A stretch of DNA of 33,087 bases, taken from positions 1 to 33,087 of the forward strand of contig DVFS01000023.1 in assembly GCA_018713115.1 (NCBI GenBank), in the 5' to 3' direction. The stretch's first letter is position 1. The number at the start of each line of letters is the position of its first letter. A model generated the notes under the pieces. It saw only the letters and a list, made by a program, of their open reading frames with translations. It had not been told where the DNA came from and did not search any database. This document shows, piece by piece, positions 1 through 7,754 of the stretch. The position numbers and the translations under genes were made by a program. The stretch comes from Candidatus Galligastranaerophilus faecipullorum (GTDB lineage Bacteria > Cyanobacteriota > Vampirovibrionia > Gastranaerophilales > Gastranaerophilaceae).

Positions 1-30
1 AAAACGTCAAGCTCAACGCTTGCCGTTTTT
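1..30 (+). terminator. Probable rho-independent terminator of an upstream gene
   Basis: Arms 1-6 and 24-29 (AAAACG/CGTTTT) and 8-12 and 18-22 (CAAGC/GCTTG) pair around a 5-nt loop with one mismatch, and the 3' arm runs into a T5 tract. It would end a plus-strand gene lying left of the window. The edge of the window cuts any longer stem. Confidence 0.5.
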
Positions 31-45
31 CACTCAGAATGTGTT

Positions 46-75
46 AAAAAAAGCCGATAACTTTTGGTTATCGGG
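46..75 (-). terminator. Hairpin with T-tract on the minus strand
   Basis: Perfect 8-bp stem CCGATAAC/GTTATCGG (54-61 and 67-74) with a 5-nt loop. The plus strand has A7 just before it (46-52), so the U-tract lies on the minus-strand transcript. No minus-strand gene is visible between here and 227, so its client is unknown. Confidence 0.5.
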
Positions 76-188
76 CAAAACAGTTTACGAGTGAGAGTGG
101 AATATGCACTATAAGAATAATAAAAGTCTTAAGACTGTTTGTAAATAGCCGTATGGGCAATATTTTCGGAATTTGAATTATTTTTTCG

Positions 189-217
189 TTTTCAAAAAAC
201 AATCAATCTGATATAAT
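189..217 (+). promoter_or_regulatory. Promoter of the PilZ gene, near-leaderless
   Basis: A perfect TATAAT lies at 212-217 with a weak TTTTCA-like -35 about 17 bp upstream. The ATG at 228 is only 10 bp after the -10 box, leaving 0-4 nt of leader, and there is no Shine-Dalgarno sequence. Confidence 0.6.
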
Positions 218-227
218 TAAAACCGAC

Positions 228-878
228 ATGAACGAATACTTGGATTACATAAAGCAGGGTCAGAAAACAGAGCTTATTATAAGAACTCCGGGTGGTGCCG
301 TGCGTTTTTTCAGTACATTTGAAAAACAAACGGACACAAATATAATAATTTCAAAACCCGAAAACAAACACCTTGCATTTAACTGCATACCCAATCAAGA
401 TGTAGAACTATACGCATATACAAACGGCGGGGTTTTTAAACTCAAGTGTAAATTTATCACTTGTTTAAAAAACGAATGCCTGCTTTCACTTCCTTCAAGT
501 GTTGATAAAATGCAAAGAAGAGAATATATAAGGGTTGGACTCAATATTAAAACCGTTATTACTCTCATATCGCCCGATTCTAAAAAAACAATTCAGGCAA
601 CCTCAAAAAATATAAGCGCAAAGGGTATAAAACTTCTGCTGGAAGAAGATATATCCAAATTTTCCAAAATAGAACTGCGCATGCTTTTTGAAGAAGGCTC
701 AATATCCACCGTTGCGCAAATAATAAAAATAAGACCCGCAGAAATAGGGCAAAAGACTTATTATTCAACCTCTTTAATGTTTATAACCATAAGCGAAAAA
801 GAGATGAGTTTTATAGTTAAAAAATGTTTTGAATTTGAAGCGGCACAAAGAAGAAAACTGCTTGATTCCGAATCATAA
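228..878 (+). CDS. PilZ domain protein with N-terminal YcgR-like domain (c-di-GMP receptor)
   Basis: 216 residues. The N-terminal half (about 1-90) is a beta-rich domain like the YcgR N-terminal or PilZN region. The C-terminal PilZ domain carries both c-di-GMP signatures: an RxxxR motif in QRREYIRV (about residues 97-104) and a D/NxSxxG motif in NISAKG (about 128-133). PilZ/YcgR proteins bind cyclic di-GMP in the cytoplasm and relay it to motility, secretion or envelope machinery. Both binding motifs are intact, so ligand binding is expected; the partner is not known. The gene appears near-leaderless (TATAAT 10 bp before the ATG) and is followed 9 bp later by a secreted protein gene whose Shine-Dalgarno overlaps this stop codon, so the two form an operon ending at the hairpin at 1675-1711. 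Confidence 0.85.
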   Translation: MNEYLDYIKQGQKTELIIRTPGGAVRFFSTFEKQTDTNIIISKPENKHLAFNCIPNQDVELYAYTNGGVFKLKCKFITCLKNECLLSLPSSVDKMQRREYIRVGLNIKTVITLISPDSKKTIQATSKNISAKGIKLLLEEDISKFSKIELRMLFEEGSISTVAQIIKIRPAEIGQKTYYSTSLMFITISEKEMSFIVKKCFEFEAAQRRKLLDSES

Positions 879-887
879 GGAGAATTT

Positions 888-1616
888 ATGAAATTAAAAA
901 AAGTACTTTGCACCATGCTTATGTTATCTTTTGCAAACCTCGTATTTGCACAGGCAGCACTTGCGCAGGATTTTGAAAACCCGCCATGCGACGAGGATGT
1001 TGCGGTTGAACATCTTATCGGGTACGAGCATTCAAAAGTCAACCTTGTAAAAGTCACAAATGTTGCAAGTATTGTACAAAAGGAAAATGTGATAGAAATA
1101 GCCTTTGCGCAGAATTTTAATTCCAAATATTACAAAGAAGGCGACTTTGTGCAGTTTGAATTTCTGGATAATCTCATGACACAGGAAGGCACCTGCATTA
1201 TTCCCAAAAAATCCTCACTGATTGCAAAGATTACAAAAATTAAAAAACCGAGATGGTTTTCAAGAAATGCAATTGTTTGTGTTAATTTTACCCACATAAT
1301 ATTCCCCGACGGTAAAAATATCCCGATAACGGCTAAAATATCAGGCAAAAAAGACTATCTGCAAATGACAGGTAAAGACACTGCCAAAAAAATTACCGCC
1401 TACACTCTTTCAATAGGGGGAGTCGGAACAGGCCTGGGCGCTGCAATAGGTGTTGCAGGCGGTAACGTTATAACGGGGCTTATAATAGGCGGCTCAATTG
1501 GCGGCGGAGTAGGATTGCTCTCCGGCATTGTTTCCCCCGGTTTACACTACAAAGCCAAAAAAGGAAAGAAGCTCCCTGTCATACTTGAGGACAATCTCAA
1601 AGTTCCTAGGATGTAA
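888..1616 (+). CDS. Secreted or periplasmic hypothetical protein with glycine-zipper segment
   Basis: 242 residues. Residues 1-26 are a clear signal peptide (KLKK, hydrophobic core, AxA site ending ALA before QDF). The middle domain (about 45-155) is beta-rich and follows a pattern seen in envelope proteins that set up pores or conduits (G-D-x-V-x-F, then I-I-P-K-x-S, then F-P-D-G). A glycine-rich stretch of about 40 residues (about 173-213, with GIG/GGG/AIG spacing) resembles a glycine zipper that inserts in or packs at a membrane. I do not recognise a named family. A strong Shine-Dalgarno (AAGGAG, 877-882) overlaps the stop of the PilZ gene, so the pair is cotranscribed and probably coupled. 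Function is unknown; an envelope role under c-di-GMP control is a guess from context. Confidence 0.75.
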   Translation: MKLKKVLCTMLMLSFANLVFAQAALAQDFENPPCDEDVAVEHLIGYEHSKVNLVKVTNVASIVQKENVIEIAFAQNFNSKYYKEGDFVQFEFLDNLMTQEGTCIIPKKSSLIAKITKIKKPRWFSRNAIVCVNFTHIIFPDGKNIPITAKISGKKDYLQMTGKDTAKKITAYTLSIGGVGTGLGAAIGVAGGNVITGLIIGGSIGGGVGLLSGIVSPGLHYKAKKGKKLPVILEDNLKVPRM

Positions 1617-1674
1617 ATTATATTGATATTGTTAAGAATTGTAAAATAATACAATCCAAACTATAAAGTTTTAG

Positions 1675-1711
1675 CTGAGCGTGCCGAATATCTATTTGTA
1701 CGCTCAGTTTT
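1675..1711 (+). terminator. Rho-independent terminator of the PilZ operon
   Basis: Perfect 8-bp stem CTGAGCGT/ACGCTCAG (1675-1682 and 1700-1707) with a 17-nt loop, followed by TTTTAG. It sits about 60 bp after the glycine-zipper gene. Confidence 0.65.
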
Positions 1712-1770
1712 AGTATGGATGTTACAAGGAATTACGACAATATCACAAACAGGTGCGAAAGGAAAATAAT

Positions 1771-4005
1771 ATGGGAACAGACTTAAATGCAAACATGCTG
1801 GATGTCAAAAGGGCGCAAGATTTGACAAAAGTCACCGGCAACCTCAACAGCATTTACTCAAAATCAAGAACAGAGCAAAAAGATGCTCTTTCACAGTTGT
1901 TTAAACAAAAATACTTTAACTCCACAACTGAAAAAGCTACAATTGACCAACAAATTGCAACACTTGAAGATAAAATTAAAGAATTTGACGATAAAATCAA
2001 GGAAATTGAAGAAAAAATTTCCGATAAACAAGATGAGCTTGATGAATTAAAAACACAAATAGCCGATAAAGTTGCTAAAATCGTAGCAGATACGGAAGAA
2101 TACGAAGCAACTTCAAAAAGAAGAGTTGACCAGGCGGTTGATAATGCACTTTATCACTACCAAAGCGACAGCCACTCAAAAAGAAACGGCGGAGAAAAAA
2201 CTCTTACCGACTTTATGATTGAGCAAATGGGTCTTGTTAACGCGCAAATTACAAACGGCAGGACAGGCATTGATAAAGCTATTGAAGAACTTGGAACTCC
2301 TCAAAGCGAACTCAACGGCATTGTCGGCGAAATGGAAGGTCTTGTAGGCGACATAGACGGCTTAAACTCTCAATATGCAACTACAAAGAGCACCTTAGAC
2401 CTTTTGAAATTAACAAAAAACAATATGACAGACGCCGCAGGCAGCTATCAAACATCGGATACCGATCCTTCAGTACCTATATTTACTCCCGCAAAAGAAG
2501 ATTTGGCAGACGGTTATCTCGGCAAATATACCTCCCGTATGGCGAACAGGGAAAACCAGACAGAACTTGCTACGACTGCCGATAAAGATGCGGTAATAAA
2601 TAAGTACAAAGGCAATATCGCCGCTCAAACCCCCGGCGTTGACCAGTACAGTACTAACAACGCACAGTTAAAGTCATTCTCTGACGCACTGGACAAAGGC
2701 CTTATAGAAGATATGCAGGGCGCCGGTTTCTCCAAAAAAGAAATGCTTGACACCATAAAAGAACTCTATCCCTCAACAGGTATTTCGCACGGAGATGACG
2801 GCAGACCGGTCATCCCCTGGGGTCACGGAGCTGATGCTCAAGCAATATACAGAAAATTTGAAGACAGCTTCGGTAAAGTAGAAGGCGCAGTCCAAAGGGA
2901 TGACCTGCAGATTGCCGAAATGGACAAGGCCATTAAAAACGACAAAATCGTTACCGAAATGAAAAACAACAACTTCAGCTGGAAAGAAACAGCCTACACA
3001 TTAACAAGACTGTGGCCCGGCGGCGGCATTGGCTACACACTTGGCGAAAAAGAGGTAACTCTTCCCATAGGCGACGACAAGTCAAAAGGAACATATGACG
3101 CGCTTGAAGCCGAAATCAAGAAAAACTATCCCGACGTTAAGATTAACAGAGGCGCATCGGATGAAACAGTAAAAGATGAAGTAAAACACACCGACCCTGT
3201 AGGCTTCCATGTGGGCGACAACAGCTATGAATTTGTTATCGACAGAAATCAAGACGGCGTATTAAACGACTTTACCGAAATGGTCGGCGCAAACGGCACT
3301 GACGGCATGGAAGAAATGGCGCTGTTTGACACAAACAAAGACGGTCACATAAACGGTGATGAACTTAAAAATGTCCTTGTTCTGAACACCGAACACACCA
3401 ACCGCGATTACGAATTCCTCACCGCCGAACAACTCGGTATTAAAGATATTGACTTAAGTTCGTTTACCGAAAAAACTCAATCCCGCGGCGATGCAGGCGG
3501 TGAAGAAGACTTCCTGAACATCAACAACTCATTAATCACAGGTACATTTAACATCACAATGAATAATGGCAAAAATGCCGAAGGATATCAAAAATTTGTT
3601 ACCGATGAATATATGAGTGCGGTATATGACCCGATTTTAGGCGAAAATGTTTACTCCGAACTTGACGGCAACACTGTAGACAATGTAATAGACGACGCAT
3701 TCGGTGAAGCCGATGACAAACTGGGCAACCTCAATGAGTTTGCAGACCTTATCAAAGACGCAAAAGAATACGGCAACATCAAAGCAGCCCTCAGAACCAA
3801 ACTCAACAATGCTCAAAATGAAGCATACGGTTACAAGGCACAACAAATGGCAGCAAACATCGACGGTTATCAGGGCGAAGCTCCCAAGGTAGATCTTGAA
3901 ATGTCAGTTGAAGAAGCAGATGAAGTAATTGATATGTATCTTGAAGCCGCAGGCGAACTGACCCAGGAAGAAATCGACGAGAAAAAGAAAAAAGAAGAAG
4001 AGTAA
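1771..4005 (+). CDS. Large hypothetical protein: coiled coil, tandem repeat, paired EF-hand loops
   Basis: 744 residues from the ATG at 1771, chosen because AAAGGA lies 7 bp upstream; an in-frame GTG at 1753 is less likely. No signal peptide or membrane segment is seen. Order: N-terminal helical region; a strongly charged coiled coil (about 54-115, heptads rich in E, K, D and I); a helical linker; two diverged copies of a roughly 60-residue unit (about 311-370 and 392-455) sharing the pattern M-x3-G/N-F-S-x-K-E, then T-I/L, then L-Y/W-P and G-I; two canonical 12-residue EF-hand calcium loops (DRNQDGVLNDFT at about 491-502 and DTNKDGHINGDE at about 520-531); and an acidic, lysine-rich C-terminus. 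Tandem EF-hands usually bind Ca2+ as a pair. No family is recognised. It is expressed alone, between terminators at 1675-1711 and 4031-4058. A structural or surface-associated calcium-binding protein is the most that can be said. Confidence 0.8.
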   Translation: MGTDLNANMLDVKRAQDLTKVTGNLNSIYSKSRTEQKDALSQLFKQKYFNSTTEKATIDQQIATLEDKIKEFDDKIKEIEEKISDKQDELDELKTQIADKVAKIVADTEEYEATSKRRVDQAVDNALYHYQSDSHSKRNGGEKTLTDFMIEQMGLVNAQITNGRTGIDKAIEELGTPQSELNGIVGEMEGLVGDIDGLNSQYATTKSTLDLLKLTKNNMTDAAGSYQTSDTDPSVPIFTPAKEDLADGYLGKYTSRMANRENQTELATTADKDAVINKYKGNIAAQTPGVDQYSTNNAQLKSFSDALDKGLIEDMQGAGFSKKEMLDTIKELYPSTGISHGDDGRPVIPWGHGADAQAIYRKFEDSFGKVEGAVQRDDLQIAEMDKAIKNDKIVTEMKNNNFSWKETAYTLTRLWPGGGIGYTLGEKEVTLPIGDDKSKGTYDALEAEIKKNYPDVKINRGASDETVKDEVKHTDPVGFHVGDNSYEFVIDRNQDGVLNDFTEMVGANGTDGMEEMALFDTNKDGHINGDELKNVLVLNTEHTNRDYEFLTAEQLGIKDIDLSSFTEKTQSRGDAGGEEDFLNINNSLITGTFNITMNNGKNAEGYQKFVTDEYMSAVYDPILGENVYSELDGNTVDNVIDDAFGEADDKLGNLNEFADLIKDAKEYGNIKAALRTKLNNAQNEAYGYKAQQMAANIDGYQGEAPKVDLEMSVEEADEVIDMYLEAAGELTQEEIDEKKKKEEE

Positions 4006-4030
4006 AGACAGCATTTAAAACGCAAGGATT

Positions 4031-4058
4031 AAAAAGGCTCCCCAAAAAGGAGCCTTTT
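4031..4058. terminator. Bidirectional terminator between the EF-hand gene and recF
   Basis: Stem AAGGCTCC/GGAGCCTT (4034-4041 and 4049-4056) with a 7-nt loop. It has A5 before and T4 after on the plus strand, so a U-tract exists for both convergent genes. Confidence 0.85.
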
Positions 4059-4061
4059 ATA

Positions 4062-5153
4062 TTAAACTTTTGCGCCGTTTGAAATCTTTACTATATCCAC
4101 ATCCGATAAAAACTCATCATCAAATGCAAGCGTATCAACACTTGTAATAATAGTTTGAATATCCTTCTCAATTGCCCCTAAAAGATAATTTTGCCGCACA
4201 TTGTCAAGCTCTGCAAGAACATCATCCAGAAGTAAAATGGGAACTTCACCCGTTTTTTCTTTTATTATATCAAGTTCGGCAAGTTTAAGCGCAAGTACAA
4301 GGGTTCGCTGCTGGCCCTGGGAAGCATATTTTTTGGCATCTATTTCATTAATAAAAAATGAAATATCATCCCTGTGAGGCCCGAAAAGACACTGCGCACG
4401 GCGCATTTCATCATTTTTCAGAGCACAAAGCCTGCCATAAATCAATTCCGATAACTCTTTAACGGTGCAATCATCTCCCAATTCGCAGTTGTATTCAAGT
4501 TTTAGCGTTTCTCCCTGCGAAACCGTTTTATGTTTTTGTTTTGCAATTTTTTCAAGCTCTTTTAAAAACTTAATCCTTAAATACACAATATTTGCCGCAG
4601 CAATTGACATCTGGATATTAAAAGCGTCAAGCAGTCCTTCGTCAGTTGTAAAATTTGCAAGAAAATTGCTCTTTTGCAGGCGGATTTTATTATAGTTTGC
4701 AAGTTTATCGCGATAAGCGCCATAAACCTGACATATTGCCATATCCAGCCATTTTCTTCTGTCGGAAGGTTCGCCGCGCATAAGCATTAAGTCGGCGCTT
4801 GAAAAATTCACCGCTTTTAAAACTCTTAAAAACTCCTGTGATTTATTTTTTTTAATCCCGTTAACTTTTAAAACCTTATTTTTAGGCGGGTTTATAAAGA
4901 CTTCAAGCTCAACTTCCACATCATTTTTTGTGCATTGCGCCTGAATCAGGCAGCTTTCTTTATGAAATTTTATAAGCTCCGAGTCTTTCTTAATCCTGCT
5001 GGAGCTAAGCGCGCTGAAGTAATAAACAGCCTCCAGCAGATTCGTTTTGCCCTGTGCATTTTTCCCGACAAAAAGTGTTATCCTTTTTTTGAAATTATGC
5101 TCTAACGCGTCATAATTTCTGAAGTTAAGTAATTTTATACCGTTTAAAAACAT
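4062..5153 (-). CDS. recF: DNA replication and repair protein RecF
   Basis: 363 residues from the ATG at 5153. That start gives the usual RecF N-terminus (MFLNGIKLLNFRNY) and has AAGGGA about 6 bp upstream; the reading frame stays open much further upstream, but that part overlaps the divergent sugar kinase gene and looks like noise. SMC/RecN-type ATPase: Walker A GKNAQGKT near residue 31, signature SQGQQRT in the last third, and Walker B LLLDDVLAELD. RecF works with RecO and RecR to load RecA onto single-strand gaps at stalled forks. The gene is not next to dnaA, dnaN or gyrB as it is in many bacteria, at least within this window. It ends at a terminator shared with its convergent neighbour. 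Confidence 0.95.
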   Translation of the reverse strand: MFLNGIKLLNFRNYDALEHNFKKRITLFVGKNAQGKTNLLEAVYYFSALSSSRIKKDSELIKFHKESCLIQAQCTKNDVEVELEVFINPPKNKVLKVNGIKKNKSQEFLRVLKAVNFSSADLMLMRGEPSDRRKWLDMAICQVYGAYRDKLANYNKIRLQKSNFLANFTTDEGLLDAFNIQMSIAAANIVYLRIKFLKELEKIAKQKHKTVSQGETLKLEYNCELGDDCTVKELSELIYGRLCALKNDEMRRAQCLFGPHRDDISFFINEIDAKKYASQGQQRTLVLALKLAELDIIKEKTGEVPILLLDDVLAELDNVRQNYLLGAIEKDIQTIITSVDTLAFDDEFLSDVDIVKISNGAKV

Positions 5154-5162
5154 AATTTCCCT

Positions 5163-5191
5163 TTGTATAAAGTTATTATAGTATGTATAAT
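5163..5191 (+). promoter_or_regulatory. Sigma-70 type promoter of the PfkB kinase gene
   Basis: TTGTAT (5163-5168), 17-bp spacer, TATAAT (5186-5191), in the 70-bp divergent gap with recF. A Shine-Dalgarno AGAGG lies about 8 bp before the ATG at 5224. Confidence 0.65.
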
Positions 5192-5223
5192 AAAGAAAAG
5201 ACAATTTCAAAGAGGAAAATAAA

Positions 5224-6276
5224 ATGTTTGATGTTATCACCATAGGCTCGGCAACTCTTGATGTATTTGTGGAAAGCGACAGTGCTAATATAGTTTCCGT
5301 TAATTCTCTTAAAAAGAAAACCGAGTTTATGTCATTTCCATACGGAGCAAAGGTAGAAATAGACGGTTTTTCAAGAAATATTGGCGGAGGGGGAATCAAC
5401 ACCGCGGCAAATTTTGCAAATTTAGGGCTCAAAACCACCACCGTAATAAAACTCGGAAATGACGAGATAGCGCCGGTTATAAAAGAAAAAATGAAGCGCG
5501 ACGGGGTAGATATTTCAAATGTAATACAATCTAAAGACAACCTGACCGGTTTTTCCATCATACTTGTAAGCTTTCAGGGCGACAGAACGGTTCTTGCCCA
5601 CAGGGGTGCAAATGCCTCCATAAGCGAGGATGAGATAGATTTTAATGTATTCAAACAGGCAAAATGGCTCTATGTGGCTCCGCTTGCAGGGGATACGAAC
5701 AAACTTCTGGACAAAATCGCAGACTTTGCCGGCAAAAACGGGATAAACCTTGCAATTAATGCAGGAAGCACGGCAATTAAAAAAGGTGAAAAATATTTTA
5801 ATAACATTTTAAAGACTGCAAAAATTGTGGTAATGAATAAAGAAGAAGCCTCAATGCTTACAAAGATTCAGGTTCGTCCCGACACAAAAGATGAAAAATT
5901 CTCTCAAAAAGAAATCCATCCCGATGTAGTTACAATGCTTAAAAAACTTCATTGCAGGGAAGATTCCATAGCAGTGATTACTGATGGCAAATACGGCGTA
6001 TACTGCTATGACGGCAAAAATTTCTATCACGCACCCGAGTTTGCGGCAAAAGTAGTATCAACTCTGGGCGCAGGAGACGCATTCAGTTCAACTTTTGTGG
6101 CTGCAATTCAAAATTTTGGTTCGGATGTGGTTAAAGCGCTTGCGTACGCTTCGGTAAATGCCGCGGCAGTAATTGAAAAATTCGGCGCACAGGAAGGTTT
6201 TTTGACATTTGAACAAATTAAAAAAAGACTTCTTGAACACCCTGAATACGAGGTGAAAATCGTAAAATGCGATTAG
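5224..6276 (+). CDS. PfkB-family (ribokinase-like) carbohydrate kinase
   Basis: 350 residues. Ribokinase fold with both PfkB signatures: the N-terminal glycine-rich substrate motif (NIGGGGINTAANFANLG, about residues 57-73) and the C-terminal GAGDAF motif (about 282-287), which holds the catalytic Asp and the anion hole. It phosphorylates a sugar or nucleoside hydroxyl using ATP. The sequence does not fix the substrate; the length and motifs fit ribokinase, adenosine kinase or fructokinase relatives alike. Its own promoter lies at 5163-5191. The last 10 bp overlap the start of rqcP (ATG at 6267), so the two genes are translationally coupled, although no functional link is obvious. Confidence 0.9.
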   Translation: MFDVITIGSATLDVFVESDSANIVSVNSLKKKTEFMSFPYGAKVEIDGFSRNIGGGGINTAANFANLGLKTTTVIKLGNDEIAPVIKEKMKRDGVDISNVIQSKDNLTGFSIILVSFQGDRTVLAHRGANASISEDEIDFNVFKQAKWLYVAPLAGDTNKLLDKIADFAGKNGINLAINAGSTAIKKGEKYFNNILKTAKIVVMNKEEASMLTKIQVRPDTKDEKFSQKEIHPDVVTMLKKLHCREDSIAVITDGKYGVYCYDGKNFYHAPEFAAKVVSTLGAGDAFSSTFVAAIQNFGSDVVKALAYASVNAAAVIEKFGAQEGFLTFEQIKKRLLEHPEYEVKIVKCD

Positions 6277-6515
6277 ATAAATTTTTAAAAGTATCAAGAC
6301 TGATAAAAAGAAGGACGGTTGCAAACTCCGTTTGCGAAAGCGCAAGGGTTTTTGTAAATAACAACCCCTCAAAGCCAGCTAAAATCCTTAAAGCCGGCGA
6401 TATTATAACAATAGAATTTAAAGACACCATAAAAACAGTCCGCGTACTAAAAATCCCCTCCGGCAATGTTTCAATAAACGAAGCGTCATCATTGTACGAA
6501 ACAATAGATCAATAA
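6267..6515 (+). CDS. rqcP: S4-domain RNA-binding protein, RqcP/YabO (Hsp15-like)
   Basis: 82 residues, essentially one S4 domain: MRLDKFLKVSRLIKRR at the N-terminus is characteristic of the RqcP (YabO)/Hsp15 group, followed by VFVNNNPSKPAKILKAGD and the I-x-I-E-F strand. RqcP binds free 50S subunits carrying peptidyl-tRNA and, with RqcH, drives alanine tailing in ribosome quality control. The ATG overlaps the kinase stop codon by 10 bp. The usual rqcP neighbours (mazG, divIC and others in Firmicutes) are absent. The assignment rests on length and N-terminal motif. Confidence 0.85.
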   Translation: MRLDKFLKVSRLIKRRTVANSVCESARVFVNNNPSKPAKILKAGDIITIEFKDTIKTVRVLKIPSGNVSINEASSLYETIDQ

Positions 6516-6541
6516 ATATCTCTTGCACGAAGGCATAGCGG

Positions 6542-6547
6542 TATAAT
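6542..6547 (+). promoter_or_regulatory. Possible promoter reading into the repeat element
   Basis: A perfect TATAAT sits 2 bp before the first shared module of the GC-rich element at 6550. The -35 is poor: TTGCAC at 6523-6528 gives only a 13-bp spacer. If active, transcription would start about at the first base of the element. Confidence 0.35.
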
Positions 6548-6549
6548 GT

Positions 6550-6721
6550 CGCACAAGCCCACCGGGCTTTGCATATTTATCTCCATGGCTCATTCTTCGC
6601 CAAGAGCTAAATATCATCGGCGCTGTGCGTGTGCTCACATTCTCAAGACTCACTTGCTCTTGCACTGCGCGTCGCGCAAGTGCTCGAGCGGCGTTCGTAA
6701 AAATAAAGCCGCGTGCGCGGC
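6550..6721 (+). repeat. GC-rich mosaic intergenic element, copy 1
   Basis: A GC-rich island between rqcP and the sigma factor gene in AT-rich surroundings. It contains three blocks also present, inverted, near the right edge of the window: a 16-mer at 6550-6565 (identical at 33072-33087), a 15-mer at 6587-6601 (identical at 32958-32972), and a 23-mer at 6614-6636 (21/23 identical at 33048-33070). The order of the second and third blocks is swapped between copies. Predicted folds include AAGCCC/GGGCTT with a 3-nt loop (6555-6569), a GCACTGCGCG/CGCGCAAGTGC arm pair (6662-6683) and a perfect GCCGCG/CGCGGC hairpin (6708-6721). A short open frame (6546-6728) crosses it but looks like no protein. 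It may be a dispersed repeat, a MITE-like relic or a structured RNA. Confidence 0.7.
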
Positions 6722-6900
6722 TGATTAGGGATATTTAATTGTTACGCATTTTGTAACAGTAATATTCTACTTAATCACACACATCGGAACATCATCCGAT
6801 AAAGCGAATAAAATTAAATGTTTTCATATAGATATATGATGTCAAAAGCCCTTGATTAAATGACAATATAATCAAAGAGGACTTGGGATATAAAATTGCG
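6722..6900 (+). promoter_or_regulatory. Noncoding upstream region of the sigma factor gene with three palindromes
   Basis: No coding sense is seen. Three perfect inverted repeats occur: TGTTAC/GTAACA with a 7-nt spacer (6740-6758), ATCGGA/TCCGAT with a 6-nt spacer (6783-6800), and TCATATA/TATATGA with a 2-nt spacer (6824-6839). A TATAAT lies at 6867-6872, followed by AGAGG at 6876-6880. The palindromes are candidate operators for sigma factor expression. Confidence 0.45.
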
Positions 6901-7728
6901 ATGGATCAGCAAAACATTGAGGTCGATTCATATAAAAAAATAGTAAGATTGTCTGACGAAGAGCTTAAAGCACTCTGGGAGGAATATTATACCGATCGCA
7001 CAAATAAAATTGTGCGCGACAAGTTAATTGTACAGTATATTTATCTTACCCGCTATGTAATCGGGCGCGTTAAAGTGAATCTTCCCCCGAGTTTTTCTTA
7101 TGAAGATATTGCAAGCTATGGTGTTGAGGGTCTTATAGATGCTATTGAAAAATTTTCCCCCAACAAAGGCGCGAAGTTTGAAACATATGCTCTTATGAGA
7201 ATAAGAGGCGCCATAATCGACAGGATACGCTCATCAGACTGGCTGCCGCGCACCATAAGAAAGAAAATAAAAGATGTAAAATTAACAGCTGAAAGACTTA
7301 AACAGGAACTCGGCAGAGCGGCTACAACAAAAGAAATAGCCGATGTTATGGGTGTTGAAAAAGAAAAAATAGAAGAAATTTTAGCCTCGGACACATCGGT
7401 TGACTCGCTTTATGATAAAAAAGGCACAGGCGAGGACAGTGTTGAGATAATCGATACCATTGAGGACAAAAATTCTGCCCGCCCCGAAGAAGAAATAGAG
7501 AAAAAAGACGCAAAACGCGAACTTGAAGCAGCACTCAAAAAACTCCCCGAGCGCGAAAGAATGCTGCTTGTGTTCTATTACCATGAAAACATGACATTAA
7601 AAGAAATAGGCGAAGCTATAAACGTGTCAGAATCCCGTGTATGCCAGCTTCATGCGCAGGCTATTATGAAACTCAGAAACATCCTGAGCGCTAAACGCTC
7701 CGAGAGAATGAACCGCTCTATTGTCTAG
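6901..7728 (+). CDS. FliA/WhiG-family RNA polymerase sigma factor (sigma-28 type)
   Basis: 275 residues from the ATG at 6901. An in-frame TTG at 6883 is possible, but AGAGG is only 2 bp from it. Sigma-70 family without region 1.1: region 2 (FSYEDIASYGVEGLIDAIEKF followed by FETYALMRIRGAIIDRIR at about 65-110) and the W-L-P-R junction match the FliA/WhiG/SigB class. Region 3 follows (TTKEIADVMGV), and region 4 has the helix-turn-helix LKEIGEAINVSESRVCQLHAQA near 235-260. These factors direct flagellar, sporulation or stress regulons. No flagellar gene or anti-sigma factor is next to it, so the regulon cannot be read from context. The long palindrome-rich upstream region suggests regulated expression. 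Confidence 0.9.
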   Translation: MDQQNIEVDSYKKIVRLSDEELKALWEEYYTDRTNKIVRDKLIVQYIYLTRYVIGRVKVNLPPSFSYEDIASYGVEGLIDAIEKFSPNKGAKFETYALMRIRGAIIDRIRSSDWLPRTIRKKIKDVKLTAERLKQELGRAATTKEIADVMGVEKEKIEEILASDTSVDSLYDKKGTGEDSVEIIDTIEDKNSARPEEEIEKKDAKRELEAALKKLPERERMLLVFYYHENMTLKEIGEAINVSESRVCQLHAQAIMKLRNILSAKRSERMNRSIV

Positions 7729-7754
7729 AGCAATACAACACAAGTCACACGCGC

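Noticed and set aside
84..136. Possible third copy of the GC-rich element near the left edge
   Set aside because: Only TTTACGAG (84-91) and an AGTCTTAAGACT palindrome (125-136) resemble parts of copy 2; too short to separate from chance.
5154..5561. N-terminal extension of recF (about 136 residues)
   Set aside because: Lies antisense to the PfkB kinase gene; the RecF family N-terminus and an RBS are found at 5153.
6546..6728. 60-residue open reading frame across the GC-rich element
   Set aside because: Cys/His/Arg-rich translation with no domain, no RBS, lying wholly in the repeat and its hairpins; the shared blocks are reordered in the other copy, so no frame is kept.
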